From Blumeriella jaapii (taxonomy: Eukaryota > Ascomycota > Leotiomycetes > Helotiales > Drepanopezizaceae): a DNA stretch of 64,000 nt. The notes below the pieces were generated by a model. The model saw nothing but the letters and a program-made list of their open reading frames with translations. It had not been told where the DNA came from and did not search any database. A program made the position numbers and the translations under genes. This document shows, in pieces, positions 46,838 to 59,918 of the stretch (the first letter of the stretch is position 1; each line of letters begins with the position of its first letter). The stretch covers positions 682,001 to 746,000 of the forward strand of contig VWND01000016.1 in the NCBI GenBank assembly GCA_009599575.1. The letters run 5' to 3'.

Positions 46838-46979
46838 TAAAAAAAGATTAAACAATTTTCGCTAAAAAGCTTTGTATCCACGGTTAAGGATTCGATTTGC
46901 TTTTGCAATTCGAATTTTTTTCAGGCCGCCCGTACCGACGTTTATTTATCGATGCTTTAATTAAAACTCTTTTTTATTA

Positions 46980-48460
46980 ATTTTGTTTTCAGAAAAAGCT
47001 GGAGTTTTTTTTCCTTATTAATTCGATTTGCTTTTGTAATTCGAATCGCTTTTTTTTAATATTATAATATCTTATACTTTTTTTATAAATCGACGTAGCA
47101 TTCGAAAACGAACGCAATCCGTACGATTCGGCTTCGAGTCAGCATTTCCATTTTTTACTTCCGTTTTTAACGCTTCCGAATTTCTATTCGTTTTAAGCTT
47201 TTTCGACGATTTTGGCAGCGAATTTTTATTTTACGACTTTTCTACCAAATCATAATTATCTGCTAAATTTTTTCGCTTTATTATCGAACCTAAGATCGAG
47301 TTGTACGACGCTAATATCCCAGTATTTTCAAACCGACGAATATTCCTACGATTATTTAGTATATCTGCCAACGCTAAAAGATTTATTACGGCCCAGCAAT
47401 TTTAAATCGCTTAAATAATCGCTTAAGCTATTGCCGCCGCTCGCTTTTCAGCTTTTTTCGCTAATATCGTCCGCGACGCTTTTTTTTTATTCCGAGCTTC
47501 GCGCGCTTTTACCGCAGATTTTTAATTAATTTCTAAATATTACCTTTTCGTTTTTAATTTAGCTATTTTTCGAATCGAACCATCCAAAGTCAAATACCTT
47601 CGCTACGCTTTCAGCGATTATTAAAAAAAGATTAAATATAACGCATAAAAAATAAATATAAAGCTGTTTATTAAAAAATACTTAAAAAATTTTATACAAA
47701 GCATAAACCAAACCAAAGCATATTTTAAATATATTATTAAAAAAACAAAAACTATTATTTTAAAACATTTGAACCCCGAGTTTTATAACTAAGCCTAATC
47801 GGCCCGAAACGTTTTTCGCATTTTTAATCAGCGCTTTTTTAATTATAACCGCGTTCAGTTTGCTAAATTGTAATATAATAAATTTTATATAAACAACGGT
47901 TAAATTTATAATAATTTTCGTTTTTTATTTATTCGTTACGCAGTTATTAGCAAAATTGCTAAAAACCGTTGGTTTAAAAATATATACGAAAAAATTACTT
48001 TTATTTTTAAATACGATTTCCGAATGGAAAAATATAAAATAAATAATAATTATATTGCTTTGGACGAGTTTTTGATCGTTGCGAATAAAAAATCACGTAA
48101 TATCCGAGCTGAAAAAATAACTTTTGCCCGTCGCATAAGCTATTTTTCCTTTGTTATAGCTTTTGCCAATTAAGATTCTAGGCGTACTTCCGGTATTTTT
48201 AAAGTTTTATAACGTTTTACTTTTTTAGCCTTTTTTATTCGCACGGCTTTTTCTTTTTTTAATAAAGATTTTTACGAGCGTATAATTGCTACTTTTGCCA
48301 CTTTCGGTTTTTTTCGTTTGGCTGCGCGTTTTTCTAACGTTTGTTATAACTGCGGCAAGCCCGGCCATTTCGCAAACGTTTGCTTCGACGCTAAGCTTAA
48401 TCGCAAAATCGCCGAAATAGCTATCGACGAAAAGCAAAACGATTTGTTAAAAAACTTTTA
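46980..48460 (+). pseudogene. A4 gag remnant with intact zinc knuckle
   Basis: Plus-strand gag. An open stretch at 47212-47418 gives FLPNHNYLLNFFALLSNLRS and FQTDEYSYDYLVYLPTLKDL. The knuckle at 48342-48383 reads C-Y-N-C-G-K-P-G-H-F-A-N-V-C with all four zinc ligands kept, the only intact one among the four family A gag copies. Elsewhere stops break the frame. The minus-strand frame at 48225-48437 is the antisense of this knuckle. Confidence 0.78.
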
Positions 48461-49480
48461 AACCGTGGCAAAAACTTTTATTATAGCAAAAAATTCGATT
48501 TGTAAAAAAATTTAAAGTTTGACCAGCGCTTTTTAATAAAAAAACGACAGTTTTTAATTTTTATAAAATTAGCACGCAATAAATCATATATTAAAACATG
48601 TGTATATATCGATAGCGAAGCTAATATTTTCGGTGCGATTAAAACTTTTTTAGCGTATTAATTTTTTTAACGTTTCGAAATAAATTTTATTCGGCTGTAT
48701 AAACTTATTATATTTACCGGCTATAATAGAAAGCCGGAAAAGTTTATTTTTTTTGCTATTTTTTTTTTTTTTTACGATTAACCGACGTCGTATAAATTTT
48801 TTTTTTTTAATTATAAATCTGGATTTTACCGACGTTTTTATTAATCGCAAATTTTTATAATACTACGATTTAAAATAAGCGTATAAGCAAAAACAAAACA
48901 AAATAAAATGGCCATTCGATATATTTATTATTTTTTATTTTAACGAGCAGTTGTTCGTCGATTTTAATTAGCGAAAAAAGTCTAAAATACTTAATCGCAT
49001 ATATTAAAAAAATGCAAACAAACGAAACAGCGTAATAAAAGCTTTATATATTTTTGCCAACACTTTTACAACGATTAAAAAAGCTTATTTAAGCTTTGAA
49101 ATTGGTAAATCTTTTACGTTTATGCGAAATTTTAAAAGCAGTTTGAATAAAATAAAAAAGTTTTTTATTAACAGCTCTGAATCGATCAAGCCGGTTTTTT
49201 CAATCGGGCCAATTGCTATTTTTTTTTATTTTTAATTGCAATATCAGCTGTATTTCCGCTTTTGCATTCAGCGCTTTGCAAACACGTTACGAAAAACGAA
49301 TGCGAGCCGCGAAAAAAAAAAAGTTATTATTATCCAACGATTATACGTTTATTGTTTTTATATATAATATAAATAAAAAACGTTTCCGCCGTACGAAAAT
49401 CGCCGAATTTAAAAAAGTTATATAATTCGCGGCAATAAAAAGCATTTTTGTTTCCGACGTTTTATAAGCCAAATATAACG
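48460..49480 (+). pseudogene. A4 protease and linker remnant
   Basis: Protease with active site D-S-E-A-N-I-F near 48612 (Gly to Glu), followed by the DVFIG-type block near 48825. The linker towards RT includes an open stretch at 49213-49425 (FNCNISCISAFAFSALQTRY) also conserved in A2 and A5. Its role is unknown. Confidence 0.6.
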
Positions 49481-50896
49481 ATAACGTGGTTTTTGTAAAA
49501 AAGCTATTTTTAATTTAATATTCGGAATTCGAAAAACTATTTTATAAATAAAAAAGCGATAAGCTCGCTTTCCGCCGCTCCGGTATAAATTATAAAATAC
49601 ATTTTGCTACGGAAAATACGTTTTTTATAAAATTATTCAAACGTTTTACGAATAAATAATTTATAAAAATCAAAAGTTATATTTTCGATAATTTGTATAA
49701 AAGCTTTATTAAACTTTTTAATATTTCTTTCGCCGCTCCGATTTTATTTATTAAAAAGTCAGACGGTTTTATGCGTTTATATATCGATTACCGCAAGCTT
49801 AACGATTTTACGAAAAAAGATTTTTACCTTTTGCTTTTGATCGACGAAATACTGGCGCGAATTATTAAAGCCAAAATGTTTACAAAGATTAATATTTAAT
49901 AAGTATTTAATCGAATCCGGATATTCGAAAAATTTGAAAAACTAATTAATTTCCGCATCCGATACGGTATATACAAATATAAAATTCTTCCGTTCGGCTT
50001 TATTAATAAGCCCGCTATATTTTAACGCTTTATTAATAATATTTTTATAAAATATTTAAATAATTTTTGCTCGGCGTATTTTAACGATATTTTTATTTAT
50101 TCCGTAAATAATTTAAAATATAAGATTTATATTAAAAAAATCCTGTCGATTCTAAAAAAACACGGCCTAAAAGCTAATATTAAAAAATGCGAATTTAATA
50201 TTACGAAAACCAAATTTCTAAGTTTCGTTATTAATATTTAAAATATTAAAATAAACCCGGAAAAAATTGCTATTATTAAAAACTAGCAATATACAGCGAA
50301 TATACGAGGCGTATAAAACTTTTTAAGCTTTTGCAATTTTTACAAACGCTTTATAGCCGGCTATAGCCGCATTTGCCGCTTTTTTATTGCTTTTACAAAC
50401 AAAAACGTTTTTTTCGTATTCGAAAAAAAACAGAAAAACGCATGGAAAGCATTGCGCAAAGCTTTATTAAATGCTTTTATTTTATGCTATTACGACCTTT
50501 ATAAACAAACGCGCCTGGAAACCGACTTTTTTAATAAAATAATAATTGGCGTATTATCGCAATTGCAAAAAAATAACTTTTATTATTCGGTCGGTTTTTT
50601 TTTAAAATTATAATCGATGCCGAGTTTAATTATCCGATTTACGACAAAAAGCTTTTCGCTATTTTTCGCTTTTTTAAAAATTACAAACCGAAGCTGTTAA
50701 GCGTTTAAAAAAACGTATATATATACACCGATCACCGCGCTTTGAAATACTTTATAATAATTAAAAACTTTTCGGCCCGATAAGCCCGATAAGCCGAGTT
50801 TTTCGCCGATTTTTATTTTATAATTATATACCGGTCGGAAATTATTAATACGCTCGCTAATACTTTTTTTCGCAAAAATCAAAACATTTTCTTATT
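49480..50896 (+). pseudogene. A4 reverse transcriptase and RNase H remnant
   Basis: The open stretch 49693-49899 reads APILFIKKSDGFMRLYIDYR, then LLLLIDEILARIIKAKMFTK, RT motifs 1-3. The catalytic region near 50075 reads Y-F-N-D. RNase H is near 50500-50890 (AEFNYPIYDKKLFAIFRFF). A5 cuts it at 50901 after the YTDHRALKYF-type block and linker. Confidence 0.76.
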
Positions 50897-50901
50897 AAAA
50901 G

Positions 50902-51179
50902 TGTTACGATCCTGGTATGGCTGCCAGTGGTATGGCTGCCAGTGGTATGGTTGCCAGTGGTATGGTTGCCAGTGGTATAAATGCTGGTGGTGTTGGATTA
51001 AGGTTTGGGCACGGACCACCTCGGCCACTAGGCCTCGCGCTAAGTCACGTGATCCACAAGCGCAACCCATTGTATATAAAATTCGCGACCCCGAATATTC
51101 TAGCTCGGTGTTTTTCTTTTAATTTATATGCGTACTTTTTGATTTATATTATCCCGATTATTTTAAGCTAGCTATGATA
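50902..51179 (+). repeat. A5 5' LTR
   Basis: 278 bp with about four 15 bp units, TCACGTGA at 51045-51052, the TATATAA box and a hairpin partly lost (CCGAATATTCTAGCTCGG). The end has changed from TGTGACA to TATGATA by RIP. Confidence 0.92.
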
Positions 51180-51339
51180 TAAAAAAAAATCAAATAACTT
51201 TCGCTGGAAAGCTTTATATTCACGATTAAAAACTCGATCTGCTTCTGCAATTCGAACTTTTTTCAGGCCGCCCGTACCGACGTTTATTTATCGGTGTTTT
51301 AATTAAAACTTTTTTTTATTAATTTTATTTCTAAAAAAA

Positions 51340-52797
51340 GCTAGAATTTTTTTTTTTTATCAATTCGATCTGCTTTTGCAATTCGAATCGCTCCTTTTCA
51401 ATATATTTTATGCTTTTTTTATAAATCGACGCGGCACCCGAAAACGAACGCAATCCGTACGATTCGGCTTCGAATCAGCATTTCCATCTTTTGCTTCCGC
51501 CTTTGGCGCTTCCGAATTTTTATTCGTTCCAAGCTTTTTCGACGATTTTAACAGCGAGTTTTTATTTTACGACTTTTTTATTAAACTATAGTTATCTGCT
51601 GGATTTTTTCGCTTTATTATCGAACCTAAAATCGAATTGTACGACGCTGATATTTTAATATTTTTAAACCGACGAATATTTCTAAACCGATTATTTAATA
51701 TATCTGCCAACGCTAAAAGATTTACTGCGGCCCAGCAGCTTCAAATCGCTTAAATAATCGCTTAAGCTATCGCCGCCGCTCGCTTTTCAGCTTTCGCTAA
51801 TATCGCCCGCGACGCTTTTTTTCTATTCCGAGCTTTACGCGTTTTCACCGCAGATTTCCAATTAATTTCCGAATATTATTTTCCCGTTCTCGACCCAGCC
51901 ATTTTTCGAGTCGAACCATCCAAAATCAAATACTTTCGCTACGCTTTCAGCGATTATTAAAAAGAAATTAAATATAACGTATAAAAAATAAATATAAAGC
52001 TGTTTATTAAAAAGTATTTAAAAAATTTTATATAAGATATAAACTAAGCTAAAATATATTTTAAATGCACTATTGGAAAAACAAAAATTATTATTTTAAA
52101 ATATTTAAATTCCGAGTTTTATAATTAAATCCAATCGGCTCGAAACGTTTTCGTATTTTTAATTAGCGCTTTTTTGATTACAATCGCGTTTAATTTGCTA
52201 AATTGCAATATAATAAATTTTATATAAATAACGATCAGATTTATAATAATTTTCGTTTTTTATTTATTCGTTACGCAATTATTAGTAAAATTGCTAAAAA
52301 CCGTTGATTTAAAAATATATACGAAAAAGTTATTTTTATTTTTAAATACGATTTTCGAATGGAAAAGTATAAAATAAATAATAATTATATTATTTTAAAC
52401 GAATTTTTGGCCGTTGCGAATAAAAAGTTACGTAATATATCCGAATTAAAAAAATAGCTTCTGCTTACCGCATAAGCCATTTTTCCTTTGCTATAATTTT
52501 TATTAATTAGGATTCTAGGCGTATTTTCGGTATTTTTAAAGTTTTATAACGTTTTACTTTTCCAGCCCCTTTTGCTCGTACGGTTTTTCCTTTTTTTAAT
52601 AAAGATTTTTACGAGCGTATAATTGTTATTTCTGCCATTTCCGGTTTTTTCCGCTTGGCTGCGCGTTTTTTTAGCGCTTGTTATAATTGCGGCAAGCCCG
52701 GCTATTTCGCAAACGTTTGCCTCGACGTTAAATTTAATCGCAAAATCGCCGAAATAATTATCGACGAAAAATAAAACGATTTATTAAAAAACTTTTA
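51340..52797 (+). pseudogene. A5 gag remnant
   Basis: Plus-strand gag. The zinc knuckle at 52679-52720 reads C-Y-N-C-G-K-P-G-Y-F-A-N-V-C: three Cys kept, His to Tyr. The 71-codon open stretch at 51376-51591 is conserved with A0 but in a frame of uncertain relevance. Many G-to-A and C-to-T stops follow. Confidence 0.72.
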
Positions 52798-53840
52798 AGC
52801 CGTAGCAAAAACTTTTATTATAATAAAAAATTCGATTTATGTAAGAATTGGAAATTTAACCAGCGCTTTTTAATAAAAAAGCGACAGTTTTTAATTTTTA
52901 TAAAATTAGCACGCAATAAATTATATATTAAAATATTTGCATATATCGATGGCGGAGCTAATATTTTCGGTGCGATTAAAACTTTTTTAACGTATTAATT
53001 TTTTTAATGTTTCGAAATAAGTTTTATTCGGCTGTATAAGTTTATTATATCCATCGGTTATAATAGCGAGCCGAAAAAGCTTATTTTTTTTGCTATTCTG
53101 CTTTTTTTTACGATTAACCGATATCGTATAAATTTTTATTTTTTAATTATAAACCTGGGCTTTACCGACGTTTTTATTAATCGCAATTTTTATAGCACTA
53201 CGATTTAAAACAAGCGTATAGCCAAAAAAAAAACAAAATAAAATAGCCATTCGATATGCCCGTTATTTTTTATTTTAACGAGCAATTATTCGTCGATTTT
53301 AATCAGCGAACAAAGCCTAAAATGCTTAATCGCATATATTAAAAAAATGCAAACAAACGAAACAGCGTAATAAAAGTTTTATATATTTTTGTTAGCATTT
53401 TTATAATAATTAAAAAAACTTATTTAAGTTTTAAAACTGATAAACCTTTTATATTTATGCGAAATTTTAAAAGCAATTTGCATAAAATAAAAAAGTTTTT
53501 TATTAGCAGTTTTAAACCGATTAAGCCGGTTTTTTTAACCGGGCCAATTGCTATTTTTTTTATTTTTAATTGCAATATTAGTTGTATTTCCGCTTTTGCA
53601 TTTAGCGTTTTGCAAATATATTACGAAAAGCGAATGCGAATCGCAAAAAAAAAAAAGTTATTATTATTTAACGATTATACGTTTATTGCTTTTATATATA
53701 ATATAAACAAAAAACGTTTCCGCCGTACGAAAATCGCCGAATTTAAAAAAATTATATAATTCGCGGCAATAAAAAATATTTCCGTTTCCGACGCTTTATA
53801 AGCCAAATATAACGATAACGTGGTTTTTATAAAAAAGCTT
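52797..53840 (+). pseudogene. A5 protease and linker remnant
   Basis: The active-site motif at 52948-52959 reads D-G-G-A, followed by N-I-F. It is the only family A copy here that keeps both Gly and Ala after the Asp pair position, though Ser has become Gly. The open stretch 53457-53759 (FNCNISCISAFAFSVLQIYY, KRFRRTKIAEFKKI) covers the conserved linker to RT. Confidence 0.62.
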
Positions 53841-55250
53841 TTTTCAATTTAATATTCGGAATTCGAAAATTTGTTTTATAAATAAAAAAGCGATAAGCTC
53901 GCTTTTCGCCGCTCCGGTATAAATTATAAAATATATTTTACTACGGAAAATACGCTTATTATAAAACTATTTAAACGCTTTACGAATAAACAGTTTATAA
54001 AAGTCAAAAGTTATATTTTCGACAATTTGCACAAAAGCTTTATTAAACTTTTTAATATTTTTTTCGCCGCTCCGATTTTATTTATTAAAAAGTTAAACGG
54101 CTTTATGCGCTTATATATCGATTATCGCAAACTTGACGATTTTACGAAAAAAGATTTTTATTTTTTGCTTTTAATTAACGAAATACTGGCGCGAATTATT
54201 AAAACCAAAATGTTTACGAAAATTAATATTTAATAAGCATTTAATCGAATCCGGATATTCGAAAAATTTAAAAAACTAATTAGTTTTCGTATCCGATACG
54301 GCATATATAAATATAAAGTTTTTCCGTTCGGCTTTATTAATAAGCCCGTTATATTTCAACGTTTTATTAATAATATTTTTATAAAACATTTGAATAATTT
54401 TTGCTCGGCGTATTTTAACGATATTTTTATTTATTTCGCGAATAATTTAAAATATAAGATTTACGTTAAAAAGATTTTGTCGATTTTAAAAAAATACGAT
54501 TTAAAAGCTAATATTAAAAAATGCGAATTTAATATTACGAAAATTAAATTTTTAAGTTTCGTTATTAATATTTAAAATATTAAAATAAATCCGAAAAAAA
54601 TCGCTATTATTAAAAATTGATAATATACAGCGAATATACGAGGCGTATAAAATTTTTTAAACTTTTGCAATTTTTATAAACGCTTTATAACCGGCTACAG
54701 CCGCATTTGCCGTTTTTTTATTGTTTTCACAAATAAAAACGTTTTTTTCGTATTTAAAAAAAAGCAGAAAAACGCATAGAAAGCATTGCGCAAAACCTTG
54801 CTAAATGCTTTTATTTTATGTTATTACGACTTTTAGAAGCAAACGCGCCTGGAAACCGATTTTTCTGATAAAATAATAATTAGCGTATTATCGTAATTGC
54901 GAAAAAATAACTTTTATTATTCGATCGGTTTTTTTTTTTAAATTATAATCGACGCCGAATTTAATTATCCGATTTACGATAAAAAGCTTTTCGTTATTTT
55001 TCGCTTTTTTAAAAATTATAAGCCGGAACTGTTAAACGTTTAGAAAAACGTATATATATATACCGATTACCGCGTTTTAAAATATTTTATAATAATTAAA
55101 AATTTTTCGGCCCGATAAGCCCGATAAGCCGAGTTTTTCGCCGATTTTTATTTTACAATTATATACCGATCGGAAATTATTAATACGCTTGCTGATACTT
55201 TTTTTCGTAAAAACCAAGATATTTTTTTTTTAAAAGCACGATAGCGAGCA
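53840..55250 (+). pseudogene. A5 reverse transcriptase and RNase H remnant
   Basis: Open stretches at 54027-54233 (LFIKKLNGFMRLYIDYRKLD) and 54390-54575 (CSAYFNDIFIYFANNLKYKI, KKYDLKANIKKCEFNITKIK) cover RT motifs, the Y-F-N-D catalytic site and the tether. RNase H follows near 54840-55250 (AEFNYPIYDKKLFVIFRFF and a TDYRVLKYF-type block). Confidence 0.78.
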
Positions 55251-57051
55251 GTTTAAAAATAACAAATACTTTCAAACGATAAATTAAATTTTCAGATTTT
55301 AAAAGAAATAGCTGTTAAAAACATAACTACGTTAGCGCTTGTAAAAATAGCGTCCGATAAGCGCGATAACGACAGCATTTTTTCCGAAAAAAACAGCGAA
55401 AACGAAAAAAATAAAATGCTTATAAAAAAATCCGCAGATCCAACTTCCGTAATCGCATACGATATATATAATTATACAATTATAAATAACTTGCTGCAAG
55501 CTAATAAAAACTTTTTTTTTTCGAAGCGTAACGAACGTAAGTTCGCAATTATAATTTTAATTATTAATTGCGACAAAACAAATTGTTTTTTTAAAGCAGA
55601 TTAATAATGTTTTTAAAATTTTCCGAATTGCGAACCTTTTTAATCCGATATATCTACGAACAGCTTTACGTAATATACGCTAGAATAAAAAAAATAAAAC
55701 TTTTGGTCGGTCGCAAATACTATTAAAAAGCTATAAAAGCAGATATATAATAATACGTTTCGAATTATCGTTGCATACGAATAAAAGCTAAGCGCGATAA
55801 AACTCCGGGCTTTTTAAAGCTTTTGCTTATATTTAACAGGCCTTATTAATATTTAACGATAAATTTTACGAAGCTTTTATTAAACGAAAATAATTACGAT
55901 TTCGCTTTCGTAATAATAAATCGCCTGTTTAAAAAGCTTTTATTAATTTCCTGCTATAAAACTATTATAGCAAAAAAACTGGCAGCTTTGTTTTTAATTT
56001 ATTAAATACGCTATTTCGGCATGCCGGATTTAATTGTTTCGGACCGAAAAACACAGTTTGTTTCGGTTTTTTAGCAAAAACTTTGCCGCATATTAAAAAT
56101 CAAAATTAAATTAATTACTGCGTACAATTTTAATATCGATAAACAAACCGAAATAATAAACTAATATATTAAATAACGCTTCCGCTTTTTTTGCTTTTAT
56201 TATTAAAACAATTAAAAACGCTTTTTACTTTTAATAAATATTATACAATTGATTTTGCCGTACGAGTTTTTCGGCAACGTTTTTTTTTTTCAAGTTTTAA
56301 ATAAATACAAAGCTCGTATATCTTGGAATATAAATAATTTCCGTTTTTTTCGCTCGGCCACCGAAAAACTTAACCGCGACGAAGCTTTGCATTTGGCTTT
56401 CCGAATTAATAAAATTATAAAATACGCATAATCGTTTATTACGCAATAATAAGCTAAAATAAAGCGCTTCGTTAATTTGTACAAACGACCGGTAAATTGG
56501 AAAATAAGCGACGAAATATTAATAAATATTAAAAATTAAAAGCTCGACCGACTTTTCCGAAAACTTTCGGACAAATAATACGGCCCAGTTAAAATCGTCG
56601 ATAAAATAAAAAAAAGTTGAAAGCTTAACCTTTTCGTAGATTAATTAATTTATTTAATTTTTTATTTATATTCGCTCCGAAAACATATTAGCAACCTTTT
56701 ATCTGGCCAACGCCGCCCCGAACCAGCTTTTATTTAATTATTTTTTAAACAAACGGAATAAAAAATCGAAGAAATAATAAATTCGAAATTGTATAAAAAA
56801 ATGTTGTAATACCAAGTCAATTGAAAAAGCGCTAATAAAAATTTCGAATAATACTTTTGTTCTAACGCTATAACGGCCTTTTATATTTTTCAAATATTCC
56901 ACCGATCGCATCCCACCGCTAAAAGCTTTTTATAAGCATTTCCCGTATAATTGCAAGTTTATAACAAAAGCAGGAAAATTATACTAAATTAAAAAACGAT
57001 AGACCTATAACTGCAATTGCGAAAACGCAGTTTTTCGAAAGGGGAAAATAG
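55250..57051 (+). pseudogene. A5 integrase and chromodomain remnant
   Basis: Linker and integrase: the second catalytic block (VSDRKTQFVSVF type) is near 56035, and the Q-T-E-I block near 56150. The tail with KWYGP-like residues is near 56560. The chromodomain is about 56750-56930 (IDSKLYKKMLxYQV pattern, broken by stops). Short frames on either strand at 56249-56484 are partial or antisense readings of this region. Confidence 0.7.
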
Positions 57052-57330
57052 TGTTACGATTCTGATATAGCTGCCAATAATATGGCTGCCAGTGGTATAA
57101 TTGCTAATAGTATGGTTGCTAGTGGTATAAATGCTGGTAGTATTAAATTAAGGTTTGGGCACGGACCACTTCGGCCATTAGGCCTCGCGTTAAATCACGT
57201 GACTCACAAGCGCAACCCACTATATATAAAGTTCGCGACTCCGAGCATTCTAGCTCGGTGTCTTTTTTTCAATTTACATGCGTACCTTTTGGTCCATATT
57301 ATCCCGATCACCCTTAAGCTAGCTATGACA
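57052..57330 (+). repeat. A5 3' LTR
   Basis: 279 bp, TGTTACGATTC...CTATGACA, with the same unit number as its partner. It keeps TCACGTGA (57195-57202), the TATATAA box and the CCGAGC...GCTCGG hairpin. Outer end better preserved than inner start. Confidence 0.92.
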
Positions 57331-57335
57331 AAAAG

Positions 57336-59151
57336 CGCGATAGCGAATAGCTCGAAAGCAGCAAATGCTTTTAAACGATAAATTAAATTTCTAAATCTTA
57401 AAGGAAATGGCTGCTAAAAGCATAATTACGCTAACGCTTATAAAAATAGCGTCCGATAAGCGCGACGACGATAGCATTTTTTTCGAAAAAAACAGCGAAA
57501 ACGAAAAAAATAAAATACTTACAAAAAAACCCGCAGATTTAATTTTCGTAATCGTATACGATATATATAGCTATATAATTATAAACGATTTGCTGCAAGC
57601 TAATAAAAACTTTTTTTTTTTCGAAGCGCAACGAGCGCAAACCCGCAACCACAGTTTTAATTACCAATTGCGATAAAACAAATTGTTTTTCCAAAGCAAA
57701 TTAATAATACTTTTGGAATCTTCCGAACTGCGAATCTTTTTGATCCGATATATCCACGAACAGCTTTGCGTAGCATACGTTAAAATAAAAAAAATAAAGC
57801 TTTTGATCGGTTGTAAATATTATTAGAAAGTTATAAAAGCAAATATATAATAATACGTTTCGAATTATCGTTGCATACGAATAAAAGCTAGGCGCGACAA
57901 AACCCCGGGCTTTCTGAAGCTTTTATTTATATTTAGCAGGCCTTATTAATATTTGACGATAAACTTTACGAAGCTTTTATTAAACGAAAATAATTACGAC
58001 TTCGCTTTTGTAATAATAAATCGATTGTTTAAAAATTTTTTATTAATTTTTTGTTATAAAATTATTATAACGAAAAAATTGGCAGCTTTGTTTTTAATTT
58101 ATTAAATGCGCTATTTCGGTATGCCGGATTTAATTATTTCGAACCGAAAAGCTCAATTTATTTCGGTTTTTTAGCAAAAACTTTGCCGCATATTAAAAAT
58201 TAAAATCAAATTAATTATTGCGTATAATTTTAATATCGATAAACAAACCGAAATAATAAACCAATATATTAAACAACGCTTCCGCTTTTTTTGCTTTTAT
58301 TATTAAAACAATTAAAAACGCTTTTTATTTTTAATAAATATTGTATAGCTGATTTTGCCGTACGAATTTTTCGGCAACGTTTTTTTTTTTTAAGTTTTAA
58401 ATAAATACGAAGCTCGCATATTTTGAAATATAAATAATTTTCGTTTTTTTCGCTCGGCCACCGAAAAGCTTAACCGCGACGAAGCTTTGCATTTGGCCTT
58501 CCGAATTAAAAAAGTTGTAAAATACGCATAATCGTTTATTGCGTAATAACAAATTAAAATAAAACGTTTTGTTAATTTGCATAAACGATCGGTGAATTAG
58601 AAAATAAACGACGAAATATTAATAAATATTAAAAATTAAAAGCTCGACCGATTTTTCCGAAAGCTTTCGGATAAATAATACGGCCTAGTTAAAATCGTCG
58701 ATAAAATAAAAAAAAATTAAAAACTTAACTTTTCCGCAAACTAATTAATTCATTTAATTTTTTATTTATATTCGCTTCGAAAGCATATCAGCAACTTTTA
58801 CCTGGCCAACGCCGCTTCGAACCAGCCTTTATTTAATTATTTCTTGAATAAACGAAATAAAAAATCGAAAAAATAATAAATTCGAAATTATATAAAAAAG
58901 TGTTGCAATACTAAATTAATTAAAAAAGCGCTGATAAAGATTTCGAATAATATTTTTGTTTTAACGTTATAACGGCCTTTTATATTTTTTAAGCATTTCA
59001 CCGATCGCATTCTATCGCCAAAAGCTTTTTACGAGTATTTTCCGCATGGTTACAAGCTTACAACGAAAGCAGAAAGAATTACATTAAATTGGAGGACGAT
59101 AAACCTATAATTGCAACTGCGAAGACGCAGTTCTTCGGAGGGGGGGGATAG
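57336..59151 (+). pseudogene. A4 integrase and chromodomain remnant
   Basis: A4 resumes after A5. The linker frame (57407-57676, AAKSIITLTLIKIASDKRDD) precedes the integrase core: DFTKLL near 57945, a LIISNRKAQF-type block near 58130 and the Q-T-E-I block near 58245. The tail is near 58680 and the chromodomain about 58850-59040. A well-kept polypurine tract (GGAGGGGGGGGATA) ends just before the 3' LTR. Confidence 0.72.
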
Positions 59152-59393
59152 TGTTACGATCCTGGCTAATAGTGGTTGCCAATGGTATAAATGCTGGTGG
59201 TATTGGATTAAGGTTTGGGCACGGACCACCTCGGCCATTAAGCTTCGCGCTAAATCACGTGACCCATAAGCGCAACCCACTGTATATAAAGTTCGCGATC
59301 CCGAGCATTCTAGCTCGGTGTTTTTTTTTTAATTTACATGCGTACCTTTTGGTCCATATCACCCTTCTGATCATCCTCAAGCTAGCTGTGATA
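59152..59393 (+). repeat. A4 3' LTR
   Basis: 242 bp, preceded by the G-rich polypurine tract and followed by TTATG (59394-59398). It has TCACGTGA at 59265-59272, the TATATAA box and an intact hairpin. Confidence 0.93.
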
Positions 59394-59459
59394 TTATGCC
59401 TCGACTATAGCTAAAACTACCAAATCCTATTAATACAAAGTATCACCGTTTTATATTAA

Positions 59460-59918
59460 TTGGCTGTTTTAAGCTTAGTTTAAAAACGCTACTTTTACAA
59501 ATTAATCGTTTAATCAGCTTTTTTTCGCCGTATAGAAGCTGCTGCTTTTAATGTTTTATTTTTTTAACCCGGAATCGAAGAATTTTCAGCTTTATTATAC
59601 GAAATCGATTAACGTTTATAAAAATTCGGCGCTATAATTAAAAACGATCCTAACTTTGCATTATTAAAAATCGATTAATTACGATAAAAACTTTTTTAAA
59701 CTGAACGATAACATATATTAATTGAATTTTACTTCGCTGAAGCTTTTTTAAAAAATATTCGTTTGGCTTTTCAAACCAAACTATTAATCGATTCTCGAAT
59801 AAAACTCTTTTAATACTATTATTATTATTTGGCCGCTTTCGATTTTATTAAAGCTGATAAACTTGCATTTTATAAAAAAAGCGTCGATTATACGATAAAA
59901 CTCCGTTTCGAAGCGGTA
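59460..59918 (+). pseudogene. B1 protease-RT linker remnant
   Basis: B1 pol sequence directly after E. It aligns with B2 from about 32230 to 32690 (TTGGCTGTTTTAAGC against TTGGCCGTTTTAGAC onward). It carries no recognisable catalytic motif and ends at the TA target of M2. Confidence 0.75.

Larger units (their letters stand above)
50902..57330 (+). mobile_element. A5: complete Ty3/Gypsy chromovirus family A
   Basis: 6429 bp plus-strand copy with LTRs of 278 bp (50902-51179) and 279 bp (57052-57330), flanked by AAAAG (50897-50901 and 57331-57335). It has the same domain order as A2. It is nested in A4 of the same family and orientation, so A4 was split by its own relative. The polypurine tract (GAAAGGGGAAAATA) ends just before 57052. 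Confidence 0.93.
46596..59393 (+). mobile_element. A4: Ty3/Gypsy chromovirus family A, split by A5
   Basis: Plus-strand copy with two 242 bp LTRs (46596-46837 and 59152-59393) and the duplication TTATG (46591-46595 and 59394-59398). A5 interrupts it at 50902-57330 between RNase H and integrase. Own length is about 6.4 kb. Its LTRs are the shortest of the family here because the 15 bp minisatellite is reduced to about one unit. Confidence 0.92.
15367..59455 (-). mobile_element. E: large Ty3/Gypsy element (about 11.3 kb), host of B2, F and A4
   Basis: Minus-strand element with 265-267 bp LTRs: left 15367-15633, and right 46388-46595 continued at 59399-59455. Flanking duplication is the 4 bp TTAA (15363-15366 and 59456-59459). 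Removing B2, F and A4 with one TSD each leaves about 11,270 bp. In coding order: 5' LTR (right), leader 46387-45604, gag (45603-45299 then 38843-37100), protease (about 37050), RT (36900-36119 then 22549-21750), RNase H, integrase (to about 19600), then about 3.9 kb of extra sequence before the 3' LTR. RT block order and sequence (NINKITI-type, FVNNVGIK at the catalytic site) match a common non-chromoviral fungal Gypsy group. I see no chromodomain. Confidence 0.85.

Noticed and set aside
48225..48437. 70-codon minus-strand ORF with Cys residues
   Set aside because: Exact antisense of the A4 gag zinc knuckle.
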